Source: Dipteronia dyeriana (lineage: Eukaryota; Streptophyta; Magnoliopsida; Sapindales; Sapindaceae). From it: DNA of 64,000 bases. The DNA lies in the NCBI GenBank assembly GCA_032871835.1, contig CM065297.1, positions 36,333,098 to 36,397,097 on the forward strand, read 5' to 3'. The position numbers and the translations under genes are program-made. Under the pieces are notes generated by a model that worked only from the letters and a program-made list of their open reading frames with translations, was not told the DNA's origin and did not search any database. Shown here piece after piece: positions 1-9,730 of the stretch (position 1 is the first letter of the stretch; each line of letters starts with the position of its first letter).

Positions 1-230
1 TCTGTGGCACAAGTGGCTAGCGTGGCTAGTCCCATGGTTTTTCCCGTTTAGAGGGTTTCCACTGATAAATCAAGTGTTCTTTATATTTTAGCACTTTACT
101 TGATTTTTATTGTTTGCTTGTTTGGGTTTACTGTGATTAATATTGACTAATCGAAAAAGTTGGTAATAATGAATTGACAACCCATTCACCCCCATCTAGG
201 TTGTATAGACACGCGCTTAATTCATTTTCA
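1..230 (+). repeat. Sire-D 5' LTR, 3' end only (window edge)
   Basis: The sequence ends TTCATTTTCA at 230, two bases before a primer-binding site, which is the usual LTR/leader junction. It matches the style of the Sire-A LTR end (a GGTTTTTCC stretch, then an AT-rich tail). The 5' part of the LTR lies outside the window. Confidence 0.7.
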
Positions 231-232
231 AT

Positions 233-244
233 TAGTATCAGAGC
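233..244 (+). other. Primer-binding site of Sire-D (initiator tRNA-Met type)
   Basis: TAGTATCAGAGC differs by one base from TGGTATCAGAGC, the complement of the plant initiator tRNA-Met 3' end used by most plant copia elements. It lies 2 bases after the LTR end. Confidence 0.75.
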
Positions 245-348
245 GGGTTCCTAGATATACTTTGGTGATCTTACTCTTCTTTACGTGTATTGCAGTTGTG
301 TGCATTTTTATTCGTTGCATTTATTTCAATCGTTCATTCACTAAATAC

Positions 349-1328
349 TATGTGTAAGAGTGAAACACTGAGAGAGGGAATTTTTGGAGAGAGAAAAGTT
401 TGCCTCTTCACTGATGTTGAGGATGATCCAACCCTTAGAGGTTATATATTGACTCTAATGAGAAGACGACCCTTTCGATAATGAAGTTTAGAAGAGTTGT
501 GAAGGTTGAGAATAAAAAGAATAACTCACGAAAAGAAGAATTCAAAATGAAGACTTTGTTCAAGAAGAGTGAAAAATAATCTTCCAAAGGTGAAGAGCAT
601 GTGCCTAACTTCACGGCTTATGGGGCTTCATATGCAGAAGATGTTGGTGTGGCAACAAGTGACCAAGGTAAAACCCTTGATGAGGGAATTTACTCAATTG
701 ATGAGTTTCAAGTTATCCTTTATAAAGTCTTGAAGAAAAATGAAGAGCTCTCCGTGGAGAAAGAGAATTTGAGAATGTGGAAGATTTCCTTGAAAGAAAA
801 GATCCATACCTTTGAAGAAAACAAGCAAAAGTGTCAAAATCAACTTCAACGGTACGATGAGATCATGGATCAGTCAATGGAAGACATCTCCATTCTTAAC
901 TCCAAATTGAAAATCATGGAGGATGAGACATCTATTGATGATTCCTTAAAGAACTGATATGTCCAATTATGAAAATGAGATTGAAGATTGCCACCAATGA
1001 ATGAAGGTAATGAAAGATGAACTTGCCAACAAAGATAATTCCTTGAAGATTTTCAAGGATAGAGAGATGAGGTGCCTTGAAGAATTGAAGAAGGCCAAGG
1101 TCATACAACCTCAAGCTCAAGGCAAGAGAAAAGCTTTGTTTAAGAAGAAAGGACAATACCTTGAGAGGTCAATCATATCCTACAACAAGCCATCTATGAG
1201 GAGAGAAGGTGACCACAAGAAACATGGTTAACCAAGAAGGCAATATCAATCGGCTCAACCACCTCTACCGTCTAGACCATAAAGATGCCACCAATTGGCT
1301 CAAGTTTTAAGGAGAAGCCAACCGGTGC
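349..1328 (+). pseudogene. gag: Sire-D gag remnant with coiled-coil region
   Basis: Short open stretches (349-481, 601-957, 1001-1231) are in different frames and separated by stops. The 601-957 and 1001-1231 stretches are rich in Lys and Glu with heptad-like Leu/Ile spacing (for example KKNEELSVEKENL and ISILNSKLKIMED), which fits the coiled-coil part of a Sirevirus gag. The conserved N-terminal gag-polypeptide domain found in the Sire-A copies is not visible here, so it has been lost or replaced. The remnant ends at the GGTGC target duplication of Ang-X. The first-knuckle region is missing; a later CCHC knuckle resumes at 37310. Assignment rests on position between primer site and knuckle and on composition, not on close identity. 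Confidence 0.55.
1324..1328 (+). other. Target-site duplication of Ang-X, left copy (GGTGC)
   Basis: GGTGC lies directly before the LTR start and is repeated at 37223-37227 directly after the LTR end, 36 kb away. This ties the three LTR pieces together as one insertion. Confidence 0.85.
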
Positions 1329-1809
1329 AGTTGGGACTATGATCAATAGCAAGAGTGTAAGAATGTATTTGACAATCTTTTTATATTTTTAAATTGATTT
1401 CTAGTTTAGCAAATCTTATAGCATTTAGAGTTTAATTAATTTAACTATCAAAAGTAAATAATATTGAGATCAAAAGACTATGAGAAATGAAGAATTGTTC
1501 GTACATCTGAATATGTATGATGTAGACACAATTCTTTAGTTAGTCTTGAACAACATTCACAACTTAAGATAAAGGTTGGGCACATTTACATTATTAAAGT
1601 TGTAGATTATTTTGCTAGCATTTGAGTTGGTCAAATATGTTATGATGAGACTAAAATCATCAAAGTGTAGTGTCATTGGTTAAAAGAATCTAGTGCACTC
1701 GGTGCATTGAATAGGATCAAAATGAAATACATTATCCATAACTGTCAGTGGATAAAATTTTTCACTTAAGGACAACTGGTGAGTCTATCTCAATCCTAGC
1801 ATAAATGAT

Positions 1810-1814
1810 GCACT
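1810..1814 (+). other. Target-site duplication of Sire-A1, left copy (GCACT)
   Basis: GCACT precedes the LTR start TGTAAAG and is repeated at 18712-18716. The uninterrupted form of this site is visible in other Ang LTRs, for example near 5770 (ATGGACTTATGG). Confidence 0.88.
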
Positions 1815-2107
1815 TGTAAAGTCCTCATTTCTTGATTGGTTTATTTGATGAACAATCCACATGTTGGGGTTTTTATGTAAGGGTAGCTTAGGCTCTCAAG
1901 ACCTCTAGAGAAGAAGCACCAAAGGTAAAATTCTAAGTGCTTGCTTGCTTTGAAGAGATAGTTGCACACACTCACATCTCATGCATAATACTTGTTAATA
2001 TATGTTGTGTGTTTATATGTGTGCTTTCATAATTTGATAACTCTTCTTGCATGTTTATTTTGATCACATCTTTGCATTTGAAATGACATGCATTATGTGT
2101 TGCTCTT

Positions 2108-2128
2108 ACACACACACACACACACACA
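2108..2128 (+). repeat. (AC)n microsatellite in the Sire-A1 5' LTR
   Basis: About ten AC units. The same position in the 3' LTR (near 17370-17384) holds a shorter run, showing length change since insertion. Confidence 0.9.
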
Positions 2129-2554
2129 TTCTTCTATCATTTGGATTGTTATATTTGACTTGGCATGCTTATGTGCTTCATTGTCTTACCTAGCTTTCAT
2201 TATGAGTTTTTGTGTGGTGGACTTTTTTCAGGTTGAAAAAATCCATAACAGGGCAATGCGTGTGTCCATGCACGGGGACTCTACCCATGCACTATCTGCG
2301 CAGTGAGAAGATTGAGAATTTCAATCTCTCAGTGTCAAGTCAGTGCACAGACACTTGCACAGGTCTGGACTCGTAAAGTCCTGTGCATTTCACTGGGGAA
2401 TTTTCATCTCTTTTGTTTAGGCCAATGTGTAGGCATTTATACGGCAATGCATGAGTGTGCATGGGTCAAAGTGCGGGTTCGGACCCATGCACAACCCCGT
2501 GCATTACCCTGATCTGGCAGATTTTATTAAAACGGCGGCACTTAATTTTTTACC

Positions 2555-2564
2555 TATATAAATA
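2555..2564 (+). promoter_or_regulatory. TATA box of the Sire-A LTR promoter
   Basis: TATATAAATA is preserved as TATAAATA at 17803-17810 in the other LTR. The next ~30-40 bases (TCTCTTCATATTCAGGTCA) would hold the transcription start. Confidence 0.6.
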
Positions 2565-3466
2565 CGTCTCTTCATATTCAGGTCATTTTAAGAGAGTTCC
2601 ATTTTTCATTCTTTTCTCTTGAAACATCCTTCAAGAGAAAAATCTTCTAAGAACTCACCTTTATACACTCAAAGCTTTTCTTTTAATCTTAAAAAACATC
2701 ATCTTGCATCATCTAAGTCTATTTAGAGTGCATCCATACATGGTTAGGCATCATCACATCTTGTTTGGTAAGTCTCTCATTTACTTCATATTAGTTAAGT
2801 GTTTTCCTTACCAAGCCATCTCTTTTATGATTTGTATGTTCTTGGAATATAATCTAGATACAAATAGAGATTGTCTGTGATGAAATTATTGAGTGTTGTA
2901 TTGTGATAGCTTCATAGGATTGTTTAATCTATGTTAGATAAGCTTTATGAACATGTCATTTTGCTCTTGATATTTAGGATCGTTTTATATGCATCTCATC
3001 ATCCTAGATAAGCATCTAAGGTTCCCTAGCCCTGCTTGTTCTTTGAATATCTTTATATAATCACATAGGCTATTTTATCTCTTAGTTGAGAAATAAGTCT
3101 TGTGTTGCTTCCGGGAGTAGGTTGCTTCAAGCACCAGCAAATTGGACTAGGTTCACTAATATTGGGATTAGGTAGTGGTTATGGGTTATTTACTAGGATT
3201 AGGTTGTAACACCATAATCATTAGTGGATTCAAAGTTCAAGTGTGGCTCACTTAACAGCCCACAGTTTTTCCTAGTTTTAGGGTTTCCACATATATCTCA
3301 AGTGTCTTTTATTATTCCGCACATTTTGTACTTGTGATATTATTATGACTAGTTAGGGGTATTTTTGTATAAATTTGTCATTAACGAAAATTGGGTAAAA
3401 TTTTTGATTAAAATATATTCACCCCCTTCTAGATTAATATTAAAACACCATAATATTTTTTTCAAT

Positions 3467-3478
3467 TGTTATCAGAGC
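3467..3478 (+). other. Primer-binding site of Sire-A1
   Basis: TGTTATCAGAGC is one mismatch from the initiator tRNA-Met complement and lies 2 bases after the LTR end. Confidence 0.82.
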
Positions 3479-3589
3479 GGGTTCCTAGACATATATAGGT
3501 GATCCTTGCTCTTTTTGGCGTGTTTTGAATTTTGTGTGATTCTTTGATCAATCATCCATTTGCATTCATTTCATTCCTTCATAAACACT

Positions 3590-5288
3590 GTGAGTGGAAA
3601 CAGTGGCAACGAGGGCGCTTCTAGCACAAGACCTCTCATTCTCACCGGGTTTAATTATACCTCTTAGAAAGGCAAGATGGAGTCGTACATTTGTCAAATC
3701 CATGATAGGGCATGGATGGCTGTTGAATATAGCTACACACCACTGATGATGACTCTTACGGATGGATGAGAGGATGTACTCAAGCCAAAGGCATAATGGA
3801 ACACATAACAGTTTGAGGCATCAAAATGAAGTAGGAAGGCAATGCATGCCAACCTATGTGCAATGGATGAGAATCAATATAAGTTGGTTCAAAACACTAG
3901 GATAGCTAAGGAGGCATGGGATATCCTAGAGGTTGTGCATGATGGAACTGATGTGGTTAAGGAATCGAAACTTAAAGTTCTCCAAACACAATTTAAATTG
4001 CTCAAGATGGATGAGAACGAGTGCTTCAATGACTTTGAAGTGAGGTTGATGGACATTGTGAACAAAAGTCATCAACTCGGTGACCCTAATTCAGATAGAA
4101 AGATCAAGCAAAAGATTATGAGATATTTATCTGATAGATTTGAATCCATGGTAACAACTTTAGAAGAGAACAATGCTTACAAGGATATGAAGCCTAGTGA
4201 GGTAATTGAGAGGCTTCTAGCTTATGAATCTATGAAGTGTCCTACCTCCAGTCCTCCTAAAAAGCAAAGGGGGATTGCTTTGAAACCCTTTAAAGATGAG
4301 AAAGAGGAGACAGATGACTCGGATGAAGAAATGGTCTTGTTGATGAGAAAGTTCAAGAACTTCTACAAATCCGAGAAGAAAGGCTTTGGATTCAAGGGCT
4401 AACACTTGAAGAAAATGACTCTCTTCAAAAAGCTTGAGCCTAGGCAAGAAAAGACCGAAAGGAAAGGGGTATGATGCTACAAATGTGGTGGGATAGGTCA
4501 CTTTGCCTCAAAATATAGAAATCATAATGTCAAGAAAACTGGAAAAGTGATGGCCACCGTATGGAGTGGAAGTGATAACTCCAATGGAGGAGATGAGTCT
4601 TTGGAGGTTGATGAACTCATGGCTAACTTCATAGCCTTTGCATCTTCTCAGAATAGCAAAGATTCTAGTGAAGAAGAGGAAAATGAGTCAAGTGATGATG
4701 GATCTTCATCACAATCCATAAATGGAAATATGGATAGAATGGATCTCAAAGACTATATGGTCAAGTTTGAGAGTTCAAGGTTAAAGAACAAGGATGAGAT
4801 TGGGAGATGAAAAGAAGAAAACCTAGAGCTCTCAACTCGAGTTGACCAACTAAGTGAAGAATTTATGGCAACCATGGAGAGTGAAGATAAGCTAAGAAAG
4901 GAGTTAGACTTATCTAAGAGGAGTGAAGAAGAGTTAAAGAAAGAGCTTAAATAAGCTAGAGAGTTGATGGCCAAGGTGAACTCTAGCATTAAAAATCTTG
5001 ACCACATGTTCGATGTTGGAAAGAGAGCAAGTGACAAGAAGGGGCTTGGGTTTGAAGATGAAAATATGTCCTCCACTCCAAGCAAGACCATATTTATCAA
5101 GAACATGAATAGCAAGGAGTCTTCTCCTCATCAATCACCTAGGAAGAAACTTTACTTGGGACAGTGTTCAAGAAGTGCTCAAGTGAAGGTGACACCAAAA
5201 AGCCTACCTCAAACTAATCTTACAAGAACTCCTCAAGCTAACTTCCCACAATCGAAAGCTCATAAAGGGAAGAAACCTATCAGCCATG
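3590..5288 (+). pseudogene. gag: Sire-A1 gag, first part (broken)
   Basis: Gag would form the particle and bind element RNA. Reading from the GTG at 3590 (MSGNSGNEG in type, but without ATG) the N-terminal gag domain follows (LTGFNYTS, then ESYICQIHDRAW), then the copia gag-polypeptide (UBN2-like) domain at 3842-4230 (AKEAWDILEVVHDG, DNE-rich FNDFEVRLMDIV). A CCHC knuckle CYKCGGIGHFASKYRNH-type lies at 4475-4525, then an acidic Ser-rich linker and a Lys/Glu coiled coil (4740-5010), typical of Sirevirus gag. Stops include TAG 3665, TAA 4400, TGA 4472, TGA 4808 and TAA 4952. The start codon is GTG in both copies in this window, and the TGA just before the knuckle is also shared with Sire-A2. 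Interrupted at 5288 by Ang-1; it resumes at 12724. Confidence 0.85.
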
Positions 5289-6951
5289 TGTGGGGATTAT
5301 GCTTGATAGCAAGAGTTTAATAATGTATTTGACAGCCTTTTCATATTAATAAAGTGATTTCTAGTTTAAAAAATCTTATAGCATTTATAGTTTAATTATT
5401 ATAATTGTCAAAAGTAAATAATTATAAGGTCAAAAGACTATGAGAAAAAAAGAATTGTTTATACATCTAGATATGTACGTGGTTGACACAATTCTTTAAT
5501 TAGTCTTAAATAATATTCACAGCTTAAGATAAAAGGTTGGGCGCCTTTATATTGTCAAAGTTGTAGATTCTTTTGCTAGCATTTGAGTGGGATAAAATGT
5601 GTTATGATGAGTCTAAAAACATTAAAGTGTGGTGTCTTTGGGCAAAAGAATCTAGTGCACTGGGTGCATTGAATCGGATCACAATGAAACACTTTATCTA
5701 GAACCATCAATGGACATTTTTTTTTTCATTTTAAGACAATCGAAGAGTCTATCTCAATCTTGAGATAAATGATGGACTTATGGTTGCAAGTGTTATCATT
5801 TGAGCTATCAATGAGAACGATTATATAGCATAGTCTATCCTTGATAGTTTGGTGGTTTTCATTTGTTAATCGATAAAGGACTTCATTTATAGATATGGAC
5901 ATCGTGACTCCATTTATTAAAAGAGAGTAGAACATCATTATATAGATGTTTTGAGGTATTGGATATTAAATCTTAACGTTAAGTTTCAATATTGTCTATT
6001 GAAACTTGGCTCCTGGACAAGTCAAAATATACAAATTAAAAAATGTGGTCATATGAGTAAATATGGTAACTTGGAGAGCTATAGACGGTCTATGAGATCT
6101 TGGCGATCACTGATATTCTTCACGAGGATACACTTTCTCCAATAAGGTTGTCTATAATATGAATGGGTAACATCAACTTATTTTATCTTTATTTAAGAGT
6201 TCAATTTTATTTCTTTAGTGGAATGAACTAAAATTAAATAGATCGGACCTAAGTGAATCATTTGTTGATTGTGATTGGGTTGTGTCTATTGGATCTTAAA
6301 TTTAGATAGCCCGCCAAGATCCCCAATCCACACGAACTTGCATGGATCACTTGATATATCCTACCGGACCAATTTTGGGGTCCATTTAGAATTGTATTGA
6401 GACATGTGGACTTGTTTCTTTTTGTAAGAATGGGTCTAGTTCACATGTGGACTTTTTATTAAGGTCCAATGGATTTAATAAAATAAGAAAAATAATATAT
6501 AGGCCCATATATATGTGTTGGGCGGCAAGGCTATTTAAAATAGCTTAATTATATTTTTTTTTATTACTGAATTAAATGGAAATTAATTAATTTGGTAATT
6601 TATTAATTATTTAATTAAAAGTCAAAATCTTTTTCTAGTAAGAGTAGGTCTCCTAATTTTATACTATTGTTGGTAGTATAATTAATATTAAAGGCTATTT
6701 TTGATAGGTATATAAATAAAAGGAATTATTTATCTATTGAGTTAGATTAGGAGTCTTGGTGTAAGAAAGAATTCTTTTTGGAAAAGGATTCTTGGTCACA
6801 AGTAAATCCACCTAAGGATGGAATTCTTCTTTAAAAAGGATTTTTAACTACCAAATAAATCCACCTAAGGAAATGATTCTTGCCAACCAAGTAAATCCTT
6901 CTTAGGAGAGGATTTATAATCCTAATATTTTTCCAAGAGTAAATTCGGCGA

Positions 6952-6992
<41 letters not shown>

Positions 6993-7608
6993 CGGCCAAC
7001 CTTGTGGAAAAAACTTGGAGAGTATTTCGGCCAGCCCTAGTCTCTTTAGAGAGAAGATTTCGGCTACCATAGAATTTTGAGAGAGAAAAAATTGATTTTA
7101 CTCTAGACAAAATTCGATCGACTCTAAGAAATAGTGTGTGGATCGGGAAAGAAGAAAAGGAAGAAAGAATGTTTATTTTTCGATAGTACGCTAGTAGCCA
7201 TTATATCAAAAGGTTTTGTGTACAACATCGAATCAAGGTTCACACGAGTTTCAGTCAAATTGATTGATAATTCACAAGTAACCTAACATTCATTGTTTTC
7301 TTCATGGAGGATTATTGTAACTAACAAAGAAGAAGATTTTGTTTGTTTCCACCCACAGGTATACGATTTGAAGAAAGGGTGCCCACACTCCTAGGTGATT
7401 CACGTTTGTGATTGGATTGGAATATCTTACAGAATCAATTCGGCGCTTGCTCAATCATCACGAGAAAAAGGTACGACACTTTAATATACATCAATCAATC
7501 TAGGGTTAAGGTCCTTGTTATTAAAAGGGAAAATTTTTATTTATATGCAAACCTTATTTTTCTAATTTTCTCATGCTTCCGTTGCGTTTTGAACCGATTT
7601 TCCCTACA
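5289..7608 (+). repeat. Ang-1 5' LTR (2320 bp)
   Basis: It starts TGTGGGGATT (family TGTTGGGATT) and ends CCCTACA. It aligns with the LTRs of Ang-2, -3, -4, -5, -6 and Ang-X. Inside are a conserved short palindrome (6530-6544), an AT-rich block, a ~50 bp minisatellite-like stretch (6775-6915), an AT microsatellite and several TTCGGCCAGCC-type motifs. No long ORF is convincing. Confidence 0.93.
6955..6987 (+). repeat. (AT)n microsatellite in the Ang-1 LTR
   Basis: About 16 AT units between the ~50 bp repeats and the AAATTCGGCC motif. Other Ang LTRs have short AT, CA or no runs here, so it is a length hot spot. Confidence 0.9.
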
Positions 7609-7610
7609 AT

Positions 7611-7622
7611 TTGTATCAGAGT
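7611..7622 (+). other. Primer-binding site of Ang-1
   Basis: TTGTATCAGAGT lies two bases after the LTR end. The Ang-6 copy (TGGTATTAGAGC) and the reversed Ang-2 copy (TGGTATCAGAGC) show the family site is the initiator tRNA-Met complement. Confidence 0.8.
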
Positions 7623-8970
7623 CAGGTTGTACCATTGATTAATTGATGTATGTGTTTGTGAATCTTTTTCTTTTTATTGTATATATGTATGTTTTAGAAA
7701 GAGATGACACTCTAGGTATTCACATATATATTTACATTGGAATGTATGGATATATATATGTTTTATATTTGGTTTGTTATTGCTCAATTTTCATCCTAGA
7801 ATTTCAATGTATTTTTTGTTTTGGGATTGTAACAAGAAAAGTGGTCTATCTTCACCATAATATCCTTCTTGGTAGTTCTAAGTTTTTTTATTTGTTCTTG
7901 TAATAAAAAAACTGCAATATTTTTATTTATAATTCTTCTCTAATACACTCAAGTATCGAAGACTCGAAGGTTTGAAGAATTGGGAGCAACTAGAACAAGT
8001 TTGGGAACGTGCGAGCTATAGCAACAAACGTGCGTGCGAAGAGCACACAACCACGTTTGTTTTGGCATGGGCTGCGCACGGCAGCCCTATGGAAGCCATG
8101 GGCTGCGCATGGCAGCCCTTTATGGGGTTGTGGCATGTGCACGCCCATGAGTAGGGGCCAAGGGTATGCATGCCCACGGGAGGTAGCCAAGAGAGTCCAA
8201 ACGACGAGGGTCGCGCGAAGACTTTTTTGCCAAGATAGGAGTTTTTTGTATTCCAAGACATGTAATTTACTTTGTTTTCTAGGATAGACCAAAATTGTAG
8301 CTATTTATATTTTCTTATAAATATTGCAATGTTTGTCAATGTTTGATAACATGTCATATAGAATAGGAGTGCCACTCACATATCTCTTTTGGTATGAACA
8401 TGCATAAAATGGTTTAGGCATCTAAATTGGCATCTAGATAACTTGGTAAATCATTCTTTGGAATTTGATCACACCCCTTAAACAATTGAGTAGGAGAAGG
8501 TGTTTTGGAACACCTACGGCCTCCAAGTTTAGTTGAGCTTTCTGTTTCATGTAATAACCTCCCAAGAGGTATTCATTAATGGAATTTAGCAAGATACTTC
8601 CTTACAAGGATAGACTAGACAATTAGCCCAAACGATATCAACTCCCAAATGAGGGATATTCGTGAGGGATTAAATTGAAGGTCGATAACTTGGTAACACA
8701 CTCAATGTAATTTTATTAATATCCTCCCAAGAGTTCTTATTAATAAAATTACAAGGCTAAATTGAAAACGTTGGTTGTTATGTTAACAATTAGGTGGGAC
8801 CTAGTCCAACTAGTAAATGGTGTGAACTCGTTAAGGAGGCGTGACATTTATAGGTGTTGGATTATCATTGAATTTTATGATTGAATTAATTAATTTAATT
8901 CAAGATAAATATTCAAAAGTGCTATATCATGATTATTTACTTATATATTTTTTGTTATTTAAAAGAAATC
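7623..8970 (+). other. Ang-1 untranslated leader (1.35 kb)
   Basis: The long leader between primer site and gag is shared with the other Ang copies. Short open stretches here (7643-7903, 7972-8292 on both strands) are not kept as reading frames between copies and have repeat-like composition, so I call the region noncoding. It holds a GC-rich island at about 8035-8220 within otherwise AT-rich sequence, with two neighbouring hairpins. Confidence 0.75.
8069..8118 (+). other. Twin GC-rich hairpins in the Ang leader
   Basis: GGGCTGC (8069-8075) pairs with GCAGCCC (8081-8087) around the loop GCACG. GGGCTGC (8100-8106) pairs with GCAGCCC (8112-8118) around the loop GCATG. A 12-base spacer separates the two units. 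Ang-2 keeps both (23884-23935 on the minus strand); Ang-6 keeps the second. The role is unknown; a packaging or dimerisation signal is one possibility. Confidence 0.7.
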
Positions 8971-9730
8971 ATGACCCCATCCCAAATCAACATCATAATA
9001 GATAATACTTTAGCTTATGATAATTATGTCACATGGAAAAGGAAAACTGGGTTGTTATTGCAAGCTAGAAAACATAAATTCATTATGTCTATTCTTTAAC
9101 CATTCCTACTAATGAATCTACTCAAGAGCAAAGAGATAAGTATCAATAGTAGGAGTCTTCACATGAGATGGCTTAATGTTACATTATGGCCACCATCTCT
9201 AACGTGTTGCAACAACAACATGAAGAAATGGTGATTGCTGCCGATATAATGATGTCTCTTGAGGAGATGTTTGCTATGAGGCCTAGGACGACTATGAGAG
9301 AGGTAGTGACTACTTTCTTGAATCTTAGGATGAAACCTGGACAGGCTGTGAAAGATCACATGATGAAAGTCATAGCACATCTTAACATTGCTGAACTGAA
9401 TGGTGTTGAGATAGATGATGAGATGAAAATTGACATGATCGTCAACTCAATATCCGATTCCTTTGATCAGTTTAAGTTGGACTACACCTTGAATAATCAG
9501 TAATACACCTTGCAAGGCCGGATGCAAGATGTTCAAAGCACCAAGATAATCCATGTGAAAGGCAAGGGTCAAGAGATTCATATGCTTGGCAAGTTGCTAC
9601 TGTTAAAGACCCGTAAGAAGGTCAATAGACAACATAAGAAAAAGCAATTTGAGCCTTCTTATAATGAGACCAAGAAAGTAACCAAGATCAAAGGGAATTG
9701 TTTCCTTTGTGGTGAAAAGGGTCAAAGGAA
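8971..9730 (+). pseudogene. gag: Ang-1 gag (broken)
   Basis: The ATG at 8971 opens MTPSQINIIIDNTL and YVTWKRKTGLLLQA, the N-terminal copia gag segment. A TAA follows where Ang-3 and Ang-4 have Lys (Tyr/Pro-Lys-Pro context), and a small deletion then shifts the frame. The main gag domain resumes at 9186 (VLQQQHEEM, then MMSLEEMFAMRPRT, NLRMKPGQAVKDHM, SISDSFDQFKLDYT), as in gag_pre/UBN2-type copia gag. A stop at 9501 is followed by a Lys-rich basic stretch and a half knuckle CFLCGEKG, where the remaining His and Cys are missing because of a deletion that also removes the protease. The Ang-2 and Ang-6 copies share the stop and the deletion. Confidence 0.85.

Larger units (their letters stand above)
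1815..3464 (+). repeat. Sire-A1 5' LTR (1650 bp)
   Basis: It starts TGTAAAGTCC and ends TTTTTTTCA. It aligns along its full length with the 3' LTR at 17077-18711. It contains an AC microsatellite, a TATA box at 2555 and several related GC-richer motifs containing CATGCAC between 2260 and 2500. Confidence 0.92.

Noticed and set aside
233..244. tRNA gene fragments at the TATCAGAGC sites
   Set aside because: Only the 12-base primer complement is present, always 2 bases from an LTR end; no cloverleaf or promoter boxes.
6709..6721. TATA box for the Ang LTR (TATATAAATAAAA)
   Set aside because: Other Ang LTRs read TAGATAAATAAAA here, so the TATA form is a private change in Ang-1, not a family promoter.
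7643..8292. Open reading frames in the Ang leader on both strands (also 23747-24054, 42221-42601, 51031-51368, 57748-58155)
   Set aside because: They lie between primer site and gag, differ in frame and length between copies, and owe their openness to low-complexity or GC-rich repeat sequence.
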